A stretch of DNA of 64,000 nt. Origin: Sporosarcina sp. ANT_H38. GTDB taxonomy: Bacteria > Bacillota > Bacilli > Bacillales_A > Planococcaceae. The stretch lies in the NCBI RefSeq assembly GCF_008369195.1, contig NZ_VOBC01000001.1, positions 496,001 to 560,000 on the forward strand. The letters are read 5' to 3'. The notes under the pieces are model-generated. The model was not told the DNA's origin, did not search any database, and worked only from the letters and a program-made list of their open reading frames with translations. How positions within the stretch are numbered: the first letter of the stretch is position 1; every line of letters begins with the position of its first letter. Of this stretch, positions 46,766-55,904 are shown piece after piece. A program made the translations under genes and the position numbers.

Positions 46766-47407
46766 TTAATTATGTACGGTAACCCTATTCAAGTTGGCCT
46801 TCTTTTCTGTCCTATTGCATAATGCAACAAGGGCGTAGACGATCGGTGTATCCAGTATTGCGACGATGAATTTGAAAATATATTGACTGAAAATCATTCC
46901 AATTAGTATGCTTAACGGCATTGTGCCATAAAAAGCAATTGAAATAAAAATTGTTGTATCAACGAGCTGGCTCACCATCGTGGAAGCATTATTTCGAACC
47001 CACAATTTCTTTGTGCCGTGTCGTTTTTTCAGTTTGTCAAAAATGATTACATCTAAGTTCTGGCTAATCAAATAAGCGACCAAACTGGCGATTGTCACTC
47101 TGAAGCCTGCGCTGAAAATCGTTTCGAACGATTGCTGATGTTCATAGAAAGGGGCGGCAGGTAACTTAATGGAAATCCAGATAAAGAAAATCGCGAAAAG
47201 TTGTGCAATGAACCCTGTCAGAACGGTTCTTCTAGCTGCTTCTTTTCCATAGGCTTCCGTTATGACATCTAGGAGCGGATAGGTACAAACGTAAATAAGT
47301 GCAGCGGCAGGCAACACAACCCATTCGCCGATACTGAATAATTTTACAGCTAATATATTGGACAAAATCAATAACCCGACAAAAAGTCCATTTAAATAGT
47401 AAAGCAT
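46766..47407 (-). CDS. Queuosine precursor transporter (YhhQ family)
   Basis: The 213-residue membrane protein has about six helices and the YhhQ/DUF165 pattern: NILAVKLFSIG, PLLDVITEAYGKEAARR and STMVSQLVDTTIFI. The family imports preQ0/preQ1. The ATG at 47407 follows AGAGGTG and lies 17 bases after queF, so the two are one operon under the upstream preQ1 riboswitch. Import plus reduction gives the cell two ways to obtain preQ1. Confidence 0.92.
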   Translation of the reverse strand: MLYYLNGLFVGLLILSNILAVKLFSIGEWVVLPAAALIYVCTYPLLDVITEAYGKEAARRTVLTGFIAQLFAIFFIWISIKLPAAPFYEHQQSFETIFSAGFRVTIASLVAYLISQNLDVIIFDKLKKRHGTKKLWVRNNASTMVSQLVDTTIFISIAFYGTMPLSILIGMIFSQYIFKFIVAILDTPIVYALVALCNRTEKKANLNRVTVHN

Positions 47408-47424
47408 AATTGTAACACCTCTTC

Positions 47425-47922
47425 TTATCGGTTATCGATTTTTTCCGGATACATATCGTGATTCATCATCCGGTGTTCCGCCATCTGTTCGTACTTCGTA
47501 GCAGGTTTCCCATAGTTGCAATAAGGGTCAATCGATAAGCCACCACGCGGAGTAAATTTCCCCCAAACTTCGATATAACGCGGTTCAATCAGCTTGATCA
47601 AATCATTCATAATAATGTTGACGCAGTCTTCATGGAAATCGCCATGATTTCGGAAACTGAAAAGATACAACTTGAGGGCTTTACTTTCCACAAGCTTCTT
47701 ATCTGGCATGAAACTAATATACATTGTCGCAAAGTCCGGTTGCCCCGTCATCGGACAAAGTGATGTGAACTCCGGACAGTTGAATTTCACAAAGTAATCG
47801 CGATCCACATGCATATTGTCGACAGCCTCTAAAACGTCGGGGTTGTACTCGTACAAGTATTTCGTGTTTTGGTTGCCGAGCAAAGTTAAGTCGGTTAATG
47901 TTGCTTCATCTCTTCCAGCCAA
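47425..47922 (-). CDS. queF: NADPH-dependent 7-cyano-7-deazaguanine (preQ0) reductase
   Basis: QueF reduces preQ0 to preQ1 for tRNA queuosine. The 165-residue unimodular protein has the catalytic cysteine in [14 protein letters not shown], the family strand [20 protein letters not shown], and [12 protein letters not shown]. The start is TTG 47922, behind the ribosome binding site GGGAGG, which is itself buried in a hairpin (47931-47957). It is the first gene after the preQ1 riboswitch and is cotranscribed with the YhhQ-type transporter. Confidence 0.95.
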   Translation of the reverse strand: MAGRDEATLTDLTLLGNQNTKYLYEYNPDVLEAVDNMHVDRDYFVKFNCPEFTSLCPMTGQPDFATMYISFMPDKKLVESKALKLYLFSFRNHGDFHEDCVNIIMNDLIKLIEPRYIEVWGKFTPRGGLSIDPYCNYGKPATKYEQMAEHRMMNHDMYPEKIDNR

Positions 47923-47924
47923 TT

Positions 47925-47957
47925 AAAAAAACCTCCCGTGTAATTTGTCAGGGAGGT
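47925..47957 (-). promoter_or_regulatory. Hairpin covering the queF ribosome binding site, with T-run
   Basis: On the minus strand ACCTCCC pairs with GGGAGGT and is followed by seven T. The 3' arm is the queF ribosome binding site, so the hairpin can both hide it and act as a terminator. Confidence 0.7.
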
Positions 47958-47970
47958 CCATAGGCGGCGG

Positions 47971-47999
47971 AAAAAATGGCCATATTGATTGAATATGGC
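47971..47999 (-). terminator. Riboswitch-associated terminator
   Basis: GCCATATT pairs with AATATGGC around a five-base loop and is followed on the minus strand by a T-run. It lies just after the preQ1 aptamer. Confidence 0.7.
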
Positions 48000-48013
48000 T
48001 AAATTCCGTCATC

Positions 48014-48050
48014 CATAGTTTTTTATAGAGGGTCGCTATGAACCTCTCCC
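48014..48050 (-). ncRNA. PreQ1-I riboswitch aptamer
   Basis: On the minus strand the sequence reads AGAGGTTC, AT, AGC, GAC, CCTCT, ATAAAAAACTA. This is the I-type preQ1 aptamer: a stem AGAGG/CCTCT, a C-containing loop, and an A-rich tail forming the pseudoknot. It lies about 90 bases upstream of queF and its transporter, both queuosine functions, so binding of preQ1 should shut them off. Confidence 0.93.
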
Positions 48051-48078
48051 GAACAGGGTATTCATTTCGTATCTGACA

Positions 48079-49245
48079 CTATAGGACATGCGATGATTTG
48101 TCAATAGATCCTTTGTTTTTTAATCCAATCAGGGCATAGCAAGCGACAGCGAGCAGTATGAATCCCGTCAGCATGAAAGCGCCTTTGTATTCTAAGTCCA
48201 AGAATCCAATTAGGCTTGAACCTGCAACGACACCAATCGAGAAGAACGCGTAAAAATAACCATATGCTTTTCCACGAAATTCAGGAGAGGATGAATCGAT
48301 TAACAGTGAGTTGATAGATGGGAATAAGAAAGCGAATCCAGCCCCATAAATACACATCGCCATATATAAGTAATTCAATTCCTCAATTTGACTTAAGAAC
48401 AACATGCTTAATCCCATAAGTGATATGCCGAGTGCGAGTGTCACAACTGGCCGAACACGGTCAAAGATCCTGTTGATCGGCAGTAAAAAGATGAGAATTG
48501 CGACGACACCGAAAGTACTTAGTAATAAACCAGTTGTTTTCGTATCAAATCCGAGTGATTCAATTTTTAAAGGTAACACAAGAGCGAGTACACCTTGTGA
48601 GAACATTAAAAAGAATGCACCTGCAAATGCTCTGACAATGCCCGGATGTTGGAAAAGATATCTGACACGGAAATTGTCAGCTCCTTTTGAAGGCTGTTTT
48701 GGTACAAATGTAAACGATCGGAGAACAAAGAAAGCAAGAATTGCCAATAGCATCATAAGGCCGCCGTTGACAGCCATAATGAAAGGTGTACTTGTTTTAG
48801 CAGCCACTATACCGCCATACGCTGGGCCAATAATTGCTGCTAACCCAACGAATGCACCCGATATGGCTACACTTTTACCTCGTTTAGATTCTTCTGCACG
48901 GTTTGCCAGGAAAGTGAAAGCAGCTGGTACAATTAGCCCTTCCATGAAACCATGGACAAAGCGGACACCGAGCAATGACATTGGTCCAGCAACAAACGTG
49001 TAGAGGAAGAGAGAGATTGCCGAAGCGAATAACCCGAGTACAAGTATGAGGAAAGGACCTCTTTTGTCAGTCATGAAACCGGAAATGATATTCCCGATTG
49101 TATTTGAAAATGAATACATACCAACCGCTAGTCCAACCAAAAATGGCGTAGCACCAAGAGATAATGCAAATGGGCTCATGACGGGCAGTTGCGAAAATAA
49201 ATCAAAAAACGAGAAGAAAACGATGAGGTAAACAAAACCACGCAT
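48079..49245 (-). CDS. Major facilitator superfamily transporter
   Basis: The 388-residue membrane protein has about twelve helices and the MFS loop motif GFMTDKRGPFL between helices 2 and 3; the second half carries NRIFDRVRP at the matching place. It looks like the drug/metabolite efflux subgroup (YfkF/YtbD-like), but the substrate is not readable. ATG 49245 follows AAGAGGC. It is not part of the queuosine operon, whose riboswitch lies immediately after its 3' end. Confidence 0.85.
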   Translation of the reverse strand: MRGFVYLIVFFSFFDLFSQLPVMSPFALSLGATPFLVGLAVGMYSFSNTIGNIISGFMTDKRGPFLILVLGLFASAISLFLYTFVAGPMSLLGVRFVHGFMEGLIVPAAFTFLANRAEESKRGKSVAISGAFVGLAAIIGPAYGGIVAAKTSTPFIMAVNGGLMMLLAILAFFVLRSFTFVPKQPSKGADNFRVRYLFQHPGIVRAFAGAFFLMFSQGVLALVLPLKIESLGFDTKTTGLLLSTFGVVAILIFLLPINRIFDRVRPVVTLALGISLMGLSMLFLSQIEELNYLYMAMCIYGAGFAFLFPSINSLLIDSSSPEFRGKAYGYFYAFFSIGVVAGSSLIGFLDLEYKGAFMLTGFILLAVACYALIGLKNKGSIDKSSHVL

Positions 49246-49407
49246 AAATGAAGCCTCTTTTCAATTAATAGATATCATCCTACCCTATACTTTAGCATTA
49301 TTTAGACCTAAGGGGAAAAGGAGAGATTGTGAACAATATAAAAAAGATGGATTTTATTAAGATACAGAGATAAAATAATAAACAGATATTGAAAGGGGAA
49401 ATAATAG

Positions 49408-50388
49408 ATGACTATCAGAGTGGGAATTGCAGGTTACGGAAATTTGGGACGCGGTGTTGAATTCGCAATTGGTCAAAACAAAGATATGGAACTAGTCGGT
49501 GTGTTTACTAGAAGGAATCCAGATGACGTGGAATTACTAAATGGCAATGTACCTGTTCATATAATGGATGATATTCATAAATTTACAGACGCGATCGATG
49601 TCCTAATTCTTTGTGGCGGATCGAAAAACGATTTGCCGGAACAAGGGCCGGCATTATCAGCTCTGTTCAACACGGTGGATAGCTTCGATACGCATGCAAA
49701 AATCCCGGGATACTTTGAAGCTGTCGATGCATCAGCTAAACCAAACGGTAAGACAGCCATTATTTCTGTCGGCTGGGATCCAGGTTTATTCTCCATTAAT
49801 CGTTTATATGGCGAGGCAGTCTTGACGGAAGGTGCAACATACACGTTTTGGGGGAAAGGCTTAAGCCAAGGACATTCCGATGCTGTAAGAAGAATTCCAG
49901 GCGTAAAAGGTGCTGTCCAATATACAATTCCTGTTCCTGAAGCTGTAGATAAAGTGCGCAGCGGTTCATTACCTGAACTGACTACGCGTGAAAAGCATAC
50001 GCGTGATTGCTATGTTGTGTTGACTGCAGGGGCGGATGCTGAGGAAGTGAAGCAGGCTATCGTAACAATGCCGGATTATTTCACGGATTATGATACAACG
50101 GTGTCATTCATTTCTGAAGATGAATTGGAACGCGATCATTCTGCTATGCCACATGGCGGTTTCGTCATTCGTAGTGGTAAAACAGGCGAAGGCACTGCAC
50201 AGGTCATGGAGTATTCATTGAAACTCGACAGCAACCCAGAGTTCACATCAAGCGTCCTCGTTGCTTATGCACGCGCAGCTTACCGCTTGCATAAAAACGG
50301 AGATACTGGCGCGAAATCAGTGTTTGATATTGCACCTGGATTATTATCGCCGAAAAGTGCGGCAGATTTACGCAAGGAATTGCTGTAA
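49408..50388 (+). CDS. ddh: meso-Diaminopimelate D-dehydrogenase
   Basis: This NADPH enzyme makes meso-diaminopimelate in one step from tetrahydrodipicolinate for lysine and peptidoglycan. The 326-residue product has the Rossmann motif GIAGYGNLGRGVE, GVFTRRNP, and the characteristic segments CGGSKNDLPEQGP, FDTHAKIPGYF, SVGWDPGLFS and WGKGLSQGHSDA. It is scattered among Bacillales, notably Lysinibacillus and Sporosarcina relatives. ATG 49408 follows AAAGGGG. It is a single gene with its own terminator. Confidence 0.95.
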   Translation: MTIRVGIAGYGNLGRGVEFAIGQNKDMELVGVFTRRNPDDVELLNGNVPVHIMDDIHKFTDAIDVLILCGGSKNDLPEQGPALSALFNTVDSFDTHAKIPGYFEAVDASAKPNGKTAIISVGWDPGLFSINRLYGEAVLTEGATYTFWGKGLSQGHSDAVRRIPGVKGAVQYTIPVPEAVDKVRSGSLPELTTREKHTRDCYVVLTAGADAEEVKQAIVTMPDYFTDYDTTVSFISEDELERDHSAMPHGGFVIRSGKTGEGTAQVMEYSLKLDSNPEFTSSVLVAYARAAYRLHKNGDTGAKSVFDIAPGLLSPKSAADLRKELL

Positions 50389-50416
50389 TTTATAGATTGT
50401 TTGTCGAATGACTAAC

Positions 50417-50454
50417 TATGGCGTTACCTTGCTAATTGAGGTAACGCTATTTTA
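50417..50454 (+). terminator. Terminator of ddh
   Basis: ATGGCGTTACCT pairs with AGGTAACGCTAT around TGCTAATTG and is followed by TTTTA. Confidence 0.8.
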
Positions 50455-50478
50455 GTAGAGTAAAAAGGGGCGGAGTGT

Positions 50479-50886
50479 ATGAAGTTTTACGTTGCATCTG
50501 GTTTTCTTAATAAAGAAGCTGTAAATTATGTAAGTGAAAAGTTAATAGAAACAGGTTGTATACAGACATACGATTGGACGAAAAATGACAGGGCCTCAAC
50601 ACTTGAAGACTTAAAGGCAATTGGTGAAAAAGAGAAAAATGCAATACTAACATCTGATGTTGTTGTGATTTTATTGCCAGCAGGAAAAGGGAGCCATATA
50701 GAATTAGGGATTGCACTAGGACGGGGAAAGAAAATCTTTTTATATTCAGTTGATGAAAAAGTGAATGATTTTGCAACAACAAGTACTTTTTATCTATTGC
50801 CTGAAGTTGAACAGGTAATTGGTACATTGGATGAGTTAGTGGAGCGGGTTTGTTGCTATCGGATGGACTATTTTGTTGAAGGTTAG
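50479..50886 (+). CDS. Nucleoside 2-deoxyribosyltransferase-like protein
   Basis: The 135-residue protein has the fold pattern of nucleoside 2-deoxyribosyltransferases: KFYVASGFLNKEA at the N-terminus, SDVVVILLPAGKGSHIELG with the likely catalytic glutamate near residue 75, and IALGRGKKIFLYS. Such enzymes swap bases on deoxynucleosides or hydrolyse nucleotides; the exact reaction is not determined. ATG 50479 follows GGGCGGAG closely. It is a single gene. Confidence 0.78.
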   Translation: MKFYVASGFLNKEAVNYVSEKLIETGCIQTYDWTKNDRASTLEDLKAIGEKEKNAILTSDVVVILLPAGKGSHIELGIALGRGKKIFLYSVDEKVNDFATTSTFYLLPEVEQVIGTLDELVERVCCYRMDYFVEG

Positions 50887-51110
50887 GGAAACCGAATATT
50901 CGATATAAATACTATTAACTAGCCAAATATCTCCAACAAAAATAAAGAAAAAAGTCACCTAAACCTACAGAATGTTAAACGTGCAACCTCAACAGGGGAT
51001 ACAGGGAGGGTGACAAGTGGACTATCTATTTATTGCATTTCAACAGCTTTATGTATATTCAAATAAGGTAGAGTATATAGTGTTAGAAAGACTGTTTTGG
51101 AGGTGTCAAT

Positions 51111-51830
51111 ATGAAATGGCTTGCGCTATTCAGCTTCCTGTTAATGATTATTGTCAATGGGATAGCTAATACAATAGGCATTAATGGGAAAAAAACAGGT
51201 GAAATTTCTGGTCAAATCGATGTCCTATTTACCCCTGCAGGATATGTATTCTCTATTTGGGCCCTTATATATATTTTATTGGCTATTTGGATAATCCTAC
51301 AGTTTTTTTCGTCTACCCAGAACCAGGATTCTAATATATGGCCTCTTTTCATAGCAACTTGTTTTTATAATATTGCTTGGTTATTAAGCTGGCATTACGA
51401 ATACTTTTTTGTGTCAATTATCGTAATGGTCGGTCTATTAATTAGCTTAATACTCCTTTATCTAAGCTATCCAATAGGGGATTATCATTTTTCTGGAAGA
51501 TTACCCTTTTCAATCTATTTAGGTTGGATTAGTGTGGCACTTATGGCGAATATAAGTTTTGTACTAAAATATTATAATTGGTCTGGTTTCGGTATGACAG
51601 AACAATTTTGGGCCAATATTTTACTATTACTTGCAACGTTACTTGCGATGTATATACGTTTTTACTATAAAGATATTTTGTTTCCACTCGTCGTTATTTG
51701 GTCCTTCATTGGTATTTCTATTCAAAATGGAAAAGATGCAGGAAGTCTATTCTATATGCCATTGGTCTACAGTGTAATCCTCGTCATTTGGATTTTTATC
51801 GGGAAAAATAACAAACAAAAACTTATATGA
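51111..51830 (+). CDS. TspO/MBR-related tryptophan-rich membrane protein
   Basis: The 239-residue membrane protein has about seven helices and a motif FTPAGYVFSIWALIYILL that matches the WAxxY region of the TspO/MBR group; many helices carry Trp (SIWALIY, NIAWLLSWH, YNWSGFG). Longer Bacillales members are annotated as tryptophan-rich sensory proteins, but no ligand or role is known. ATG 51111 follows TGGAGGTG. It is a single gene. Confidence 0.75.
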   Translation: MKWLALFSFLLMIIVNGIANTIGINGKKTGEISGQIDVLFTPAGYVFSIWALIYILLAIWIILQFFSSTQNQDSNIWPLFIATCFYNIAWLLSWHYEYFFVSIIVMVGLLISLILLYLSYPIGDYHFSGRLPFSIYLGWISVALMANISFVLKYYNWSGFGMTEQFWANILLLLATLLAMYIRFYYKDILFPLVVIWSFIGISIQNGKDAGSLFYMPLVYSVILVIWIFIGKNNKQKLI

Positions 51831-52140
51831 TTTCGCAACTTCGTAAGTAACCATATACTGGAATAAGATAGTGATAAGGTAGGCGCAAAAGTTTTCATAT
51901 GGACTAGTACGTTCCCGGTTCGCTTTCGGCTAAAATAATCAATACAATTGTCCACAGGTCTACCTGTTGCATCTATTGAAATCCCAACTGCCCTAGCGTA
52001 AAAAAAGTTTAGAGGTTAATTTTTCTTCAAACTCGCTATTCCATATACCGGACAATAATTGGCCTTGGGTATCGCATTCTACGGTAAAATTTACCCTTGA
52101 GTTTCACGTCTCTGGAGATTATTACTTTTTTTACGTTGCT
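51831..52140. other. Intergenic stretch with a possible decayed coding remnant
   Basis: On the minus strand a frame between about 51990 and 51840 reads RAVGISIDATGRPVD...FSRKRTGN, without start or ribosome binding site; it faintly recalls an IS transposase but is too short to call. CGTAAAAAAAGT near 51995 has its complement near 52125, enclosing about 130 bp. No intact gene is seen. Confidence 0.3.
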
Positions 52141-52190
52141 TATTAAGAAGACCACAACGATGCAACAACATCGTTGTGGTCTTCTTAATA
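52141..52190 (+). repeat. Perfect 22-bp inverted repeat (long hairpin)
   Basis: The arms start TATTAAGAAGACCACAACGA and end in the exact reverse complement, with a six-base loop CAACAA. All 22 pairs match. It is not next to a gene end and is followed by AGTACTT rather than a T-run, so it is not an ordinary terminator. Confidence 0.8.
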
Positions 52191-52472
52191 GTACTTAAAC
52201 AGCTGATATGAAAAGATAAACAGCATTATTTTTGCCGTATTAAAAAGCGATAGCCCAACTTCTCCTGTTCTTATCAAAGGTTCTTTCTCCAATTCAAGCG
52301 TTCGTTATTGAAGAAAGTGCTGGCACACCAATTTTATGCTGGAAGAGAACTCTATCACTTCAGTTAGAGTTGAGATGTAGGGGCAGACATGTCAGTGAAA
52401 TAAAGGTATTTTCAATAGAATATTGAAACTCATAGAGTGTATGTAGTTTAAGAGGAAGAGGGGGACTAGAAA
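52191..52472. other. Intergenic stretch upstream of the metallo-beta-lactamase-fold gene
   Basis: No gene, clear promoter or structured element is recognised here. Confidence 0.4.
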
Positions 52473-53261
52473 TTGGTTATCATTAAAGATCCTTGGTTTA
52501 CGGTTGAAACAATTGATGATTTTACTTTTGTAATTAGTGAGTACGGACACTGGGAAAAGGTTCATTCTTATTTATTAATTGGTGAAGAACAAGCGGCACT
52601 AATCGATACAGGTCTTGGAATTGATAATATAAAAAGAATTACAGATCAACTGACAAACCTTCCAATTCTTGTTCTGACAACACATGTTCATTGGGATCAT
52701 ATTGGAAGTCATGGTGAATTTGAAAATTTGTATGTACATAAAGATGAAGAGGATTGGTTGCTCAATGGCATTCAAAAGTTACCCATTGAGCAAATTAGAA
52801 AAGATGTACGTCGTGATATTACAATTCCTTTGCCAGCAACTTTTAATGCAGAGACGTATAAGCCTTTTCAAGGAATTCCGAAAGGTTTGTTGTCTGATGG
52901 CGATGAAATTAATATTGGCAATCGGATTTTGACTGTTTATCATACGCCTGGCCATTCCCCAGGTCATATATCCATTTTAGATACTAATAATGGATACTTA
53001 TTTACGGGAGATTTGCTGTATGATGAGACCCCAATCTATGCATTTTTTTCTACAACCAATCCAATAGATTTGGTTGAGTCATTAGAAAAAATAGCAAAAA
53101 TACCACATGTCACTAAAATTTACGGAGGACATAATACAGTTGGTATTAGTTCTGATATTCTAGAAGTAGTTAATAATGCAGTTACGAGCCTAAGGGAAAA
53201 TGATCTTGTAAGATTTGGAACTGGCATTCATAAATTTGAAGGTTTTAGTGTTCAATTTTAA
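52473..53261 (+). CDS. Metallo-beta-lactamase-fold hydrolase
   Basis: The 262-residue metal hydrolase has the motif THVHWDHIGSHG (HxHxDH, near residue 72), ALIDTGLG before it, HTPGHSPGHISI for the third metal ligand, FTGDLLYD for the bridging aspartate, and a final GGHNTV. The pattern is that of glyoxalase-II-like/thioesterase-type members rather than true beta-lactamases. The substrate is unknown. It starts at TTG 52473 behind AGAGGGGG. No signal peptide is seen, so it acts in the cytoplasm. Confidence 0.85.
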   Translation: MVIIKDPWFTVETIDDFTFVISEYGHWEKVHSYLLIGEEQAALIDTGLGIDNIKRITDQLTNLPILVLTTHVHWDHIGSHGEFENLYVHKDEEDWLLNGIQKLPIEQIRKDVRRDITIPLPATFNAETYKPFQGIPKGLLSDGDEINIGNRILTVYHTPGHSPGHISILDTNNGYLFTGDLLYDETPIYAFFSTTNPIDLVESLEKIAKIPHVTKIYGGHNTVGISSDILEVVNNAVTSLRENDLVRFGTGIHKFEGFSVQF

Positions 53262-53366
53262 TCATGAAACGTATAGGAGTGCGAGTAACGGGAATGATTT
53301 GCTGCGGGATTTCAAAGCTTCTACTAGAATCGGATGAATAGACGCTTATATTGATGGAGGAATTTA

Positions 53367-53822
53367 ATGGATTTAGTAAATCGACTTAAAGACAAGCAAG
53401 TACAAGTCAGAGAAATACCAGGGTGGGGGCCTTACGTGCGACAACAGTGGGAAGGAAATTTTGCTGACCACCTTAGTCATGAAGAGAAGGAAGAAATTTA
53501 TCTATATTATAACGGTTTTGCCTGTGGCTATTTATGGCATGTATTTAGTTTTGAGAAAAGAGATTGTTTAAAAGAGAGCCGAGCTGATGAAGCATTTAAT
53601 AATGCACCTAAAAATGCATGTTATGTATTCTATCAAAACTCTGATTATGCGTTAATTATAGAAAACGCAACACTTGTTACTGCCGGTGATTTTGTAAAGA
53701 AAGATGATTTCGATGAAGGTGACATTTATGTAGTTGATAAAGATTTCACGTGGACGTATGTCAATACACACGAAGCAAGTTGCGGTCCTTATTTTAGTAG
53801 AAGTAATGAGAATAAACTATAG
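53367..53822 (+). CDS. DUF4275 family protein
   Basis: The 151-residue soluble protein fits DUF4275, a Bacillales family without known function. Conserved parts are YLWHVFSFEKRDCL, NACYVFYQNSDYALIIENA, and DIYVVDKDFTWTYVNTHE near the C-terminus. The abundance of Trp and Tyr recalls immunity-type proteins, but there is no toxin gene next to it. ATG 53367 follows TGGAGG. It converges with the DinB gene. Confidence 0.82.
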   Translation: MDLVNRLKDKQVQVREIPGWGPYVRQQWEGNFADHLSHEEKEEIYLYYNGFACGYLWHVFSFEKRDCLKESRADEAFNNAPKNACYVFYQNSDYALIIENATLVTAGDFVKKDDFDEGDIYVVDKDFTWTYVNTHEASCGPYFSRSNENKL

Positions 53823-53835
53823 CAGTCTATTCTCA

Positions 53836-54306
53836 TTAGGTATATTCCCTAAATAGTAAATCAGAAGAAACAGGTTTTATTTCAAGTTCCCTAGACCAAA
53901 CGGATAATTGTCCAATATGATGAATTTCGTGTGAAATGATATGACGAATTATTTTCTCATATGTAAAGCTAGATGTACCACCATTTCTCCTTTTCATTTC
54001 TAAGACTTTACGCTCCATTTCAGATGTCCATGATTGAATAAAACGTTGGGTAGTCAATTTTGTACTGTTAGAGAACGCTAGGACATCATTAAGAGTTGCA
54101 ATATCATTTCTATCTTTAATGATAACTGGCGTCCCATTCATTTGATTAATCCAGATTTGCTCACAATCAATTACATGAAATAAATTATGCAATATGCTCC
54201 CCATGCCACCAGTACGTTTTTTACTAAGTTCTTCAATCGAAATATTTTGGCTCCAATTAAACCAGTCTTCCCTTACTTGCCAGTTATAAGAAAACATATC
54301 TAACAT
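53836..54306 (-). CDS. DinB family protein
   Basis: The 156-residue four-helix protein is of the DinB/YfiT-like group. Metal-ligand histidines are visible in HNLFHVIDCE (about 43) and ISHEIHHIGQLSVW (about 130). Members bind a divalent metal and some act as thiol-dependent transferases; many are stress-induced, with no fixed substrate. ATG 54306 follows AGGAGGAG. It is a single gene, convergent with DUF4275. Confidence 0.85.
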   Translation of the reverse strand: MLDMFSYNWQVREDWFNWSQNISIEELSKKRTGGMGSILHNLFHVIDCEQIWINQMNGTPVIIKDRNDIATLNDVLAFSNSTKLTTQRFIQSWTSEMERKVLEMKRRNGGTSSFTYEKIIRHIISHEIHHIGQLSVWSRELEIKPVSSDLLFREYT

Positions 54307-54464
54307 GTGCGACTCCTCCTGAAAAATAATATATTCTCTTTATAGTAACTTAAATATTGTAAAATTTGTTAAAATTCTATTTAATCGGATTGGGAAATGA
54401 AACAAAGAATTGGTGCAAGAGAATTTCCTGCTCATTTAATAAGAATATCGGGAGAAGGGGAATT

Positions 54465-54956
54465 ATGAGTAAATGGATTGATCTATATGAGGAATTTATA
54501 AATGTTTCAAAAACTTTAAACCAACAGTTAGCAATTGTGCCTGTATTATATGGATCTTTGGGACTTGAAAAAGTAACACAAGTGGACTTTTCTCCACAGG
54601 ATATCGATATTCTTGTTCCCCTAGCTTTTTTAGAAGAAAAGTGGGAATTACTTAAAGATACTATGGAGCAGCTAAATTATACGCTGGTTGATGTAAATGA
54701 GCATGAATTTATCAAAAATGAAAGTAAAATTGGATTCGCTTTTATTGAGGATTTAGTAGAATTTGCAGATGTAGATTATAAAAGCTTAAAGGTATTTGAA
54801 GAAAGCGGGGCCAAATACTATTTACTTACTATCTCGGATTACCTTAAAGTCTATACTAAGTCGCTACAGGACGGGTATAGAAGAACGAAAAATAATAATA
54901 AAGACTTACATAAATTAGAGATTTTGAATCGGCTTTTACATGATCAAACAAGGTAA
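54465..54956 (+). CDS. Nucleotidyltransferase-like protein
   Basis: The 163-residue protein has VLYGSLGLEKVT followed by QDIDILVPLAFL, resembling the GS...DxD active-site pattern of the nucleotidyltransferase fold. The rest is helical and ends in a basic tail (YRRTKNNNKDLHKLE). Similar Bacillales proteins have been labelled phosphoribosylanthranilate isomerase by error; no TrpF motif is visible. The ATG at 54465 follows GAAGGGG; longer in-frame starts have no ribosome binding site. The substrate is unknown; antibiotic- or tRNA-type nucleotidyl transfer cannot be claimed. Confidence 0.65.
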   Translation: MSKWIDLYEEFINVSKTLNQQLAIVPVLYGSLGLEKVTQVDFSPQDIDILVPLAFLEEKWELLKDTMEQLNYTLVDVNEHEFIKNESKIGFAFIEDLVEFADVDYKSLKVFEESGAKYYLLTISDYLKVYTKSLQDGYRRTKNNNKDLHKLEILNRLLHDQTR

Positions 54957-55010
54957 CTCATAATATTTCATTACATTTAGTTGTAAATAAAGTCGATGGA
55001 GGAATGAAAG

Positions 55011-55904
55011 ATGAAGTCAGTAAAGGTTTACCATTATGATGCATTTAGTACAGAACCAAACAAAGGAAATCCTGCGGGGGTAGTGTTAAACGGAGAAGAC
55101 TTAACAGACAAAGAGATGCAAGAAATCGCTGCTAGAGTAGGTTTCAATGAAACTGCTTTTCCCATGAAATCAGCTGTGGCGGACCTTAGAATCCGCTATT
55201 TTACCCCGGGATCCGAAACGGATTTATGCGGCCATGCGACAATGGCTTCCATATTTGCCTTAAAGTCTAGGGGTTTATTAACTGAAAAAGAAGAACTAAC
55301 TATTGAAACAAGAGCAGGGGTTTTACCGATACATATAGTATCGCTGTCGGATGGTACTTTCGACATAACGATGAGACAGGCTTCACCACAGTTTGAGGAA
55401 TTTAAGGGTTCATCTGAAGAATTGGCTCAGTCAATCGGACTTAATAAGGAAGATATTGATGTAGATTTACCAATTGTCTATGGGAGTACAGGGTCTTGGA
55501 CGCTATTAGTTCCCATTAAGACACTTAGTGCTTTTACTAGAATGAAACCAAATACTAAAATATTCCCAAGTATTTTAAAAGAGATGTCCAAAGCATCAAT
55601 TCATCCATTTTGCTTAGAAACCTACGATGCAAATGCTCATATGCATGCTCGTCATTTCTCTTCACCTTATTCTGGCACAATTGAAGACGCTGTTACAGGA
55701 ACAGCTTCAGGTGTAATGGGTGCTTTTTACGCAACATATATAGTCACTGATTTTGAAAAACATCTAAATCTTGTTGTAGAGCAAGGTCATGAAATCAGTA
55801 AAGATGGTCGTGTACGAGTCAAAGTTTCTAAAAAACAGGCTGGTTTTGAAATAGAGATAACGGGAAATGCGGTGTATGTGAAAGAATTGGAGATTGATAT
55901 TTAA
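55011..55904 (+). CDS. PhzF family isomerase/epimerase-like protein
   Basis: The 297-residue protein has the two-fold PhzF/diaminopimelate epimerase-like fold: [20 protein letters not shown] at the start, the catalytic glutamate in FNETAFPM near residue 47, [16 protein letters not shown], and [20 protein letters not shown] in the second half. In phenazine producers PhzF isomerises DHHA, but there are no other phenazine genes here, so it is a general PhzF-like enzyme of unknown substrate. ATG 55011 follows TGGAGG. Confidence 0.88.
   Translation: MKSVKVYHYDAFSTEPNKGNPAGVVLNGEDLTDKEMQEIAARVGFNETAFPMKSAVADLRIRYFTPGSETDLCGHATMASIFALKSRGLLTEKEELTIETRAGVLPIHIVSLSDGTFDITMRQASPQFEEFKGSSEELAQSIGLNKEDIDVDLPIVYGSTGSWTLLVPIKTLSAFTRMKPNTKIFPSILKEMSKASIHPFCLETYDANAHMHARHFSSPYSGTIEDAVTGTASGVMGAFYATYIVTDFEKHLNLVVEQGHEISKDGRVRVKVSKKQAGFEIEITGNAVYVKELEIDI

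Noticed and set aside
50887..51110. Possible small gene before the TspO-like gene (GTG near 51018)
   Set aside because: The frame runs into the next gene without its own stop and the sequence has no recognisable features.
5690..51935. GCTTTCGGCTAA shared between about 5701 and 51921
   Set aside because: Only about 12 identical bases with weak flanking similarity; too short to call a repeat from two sites.
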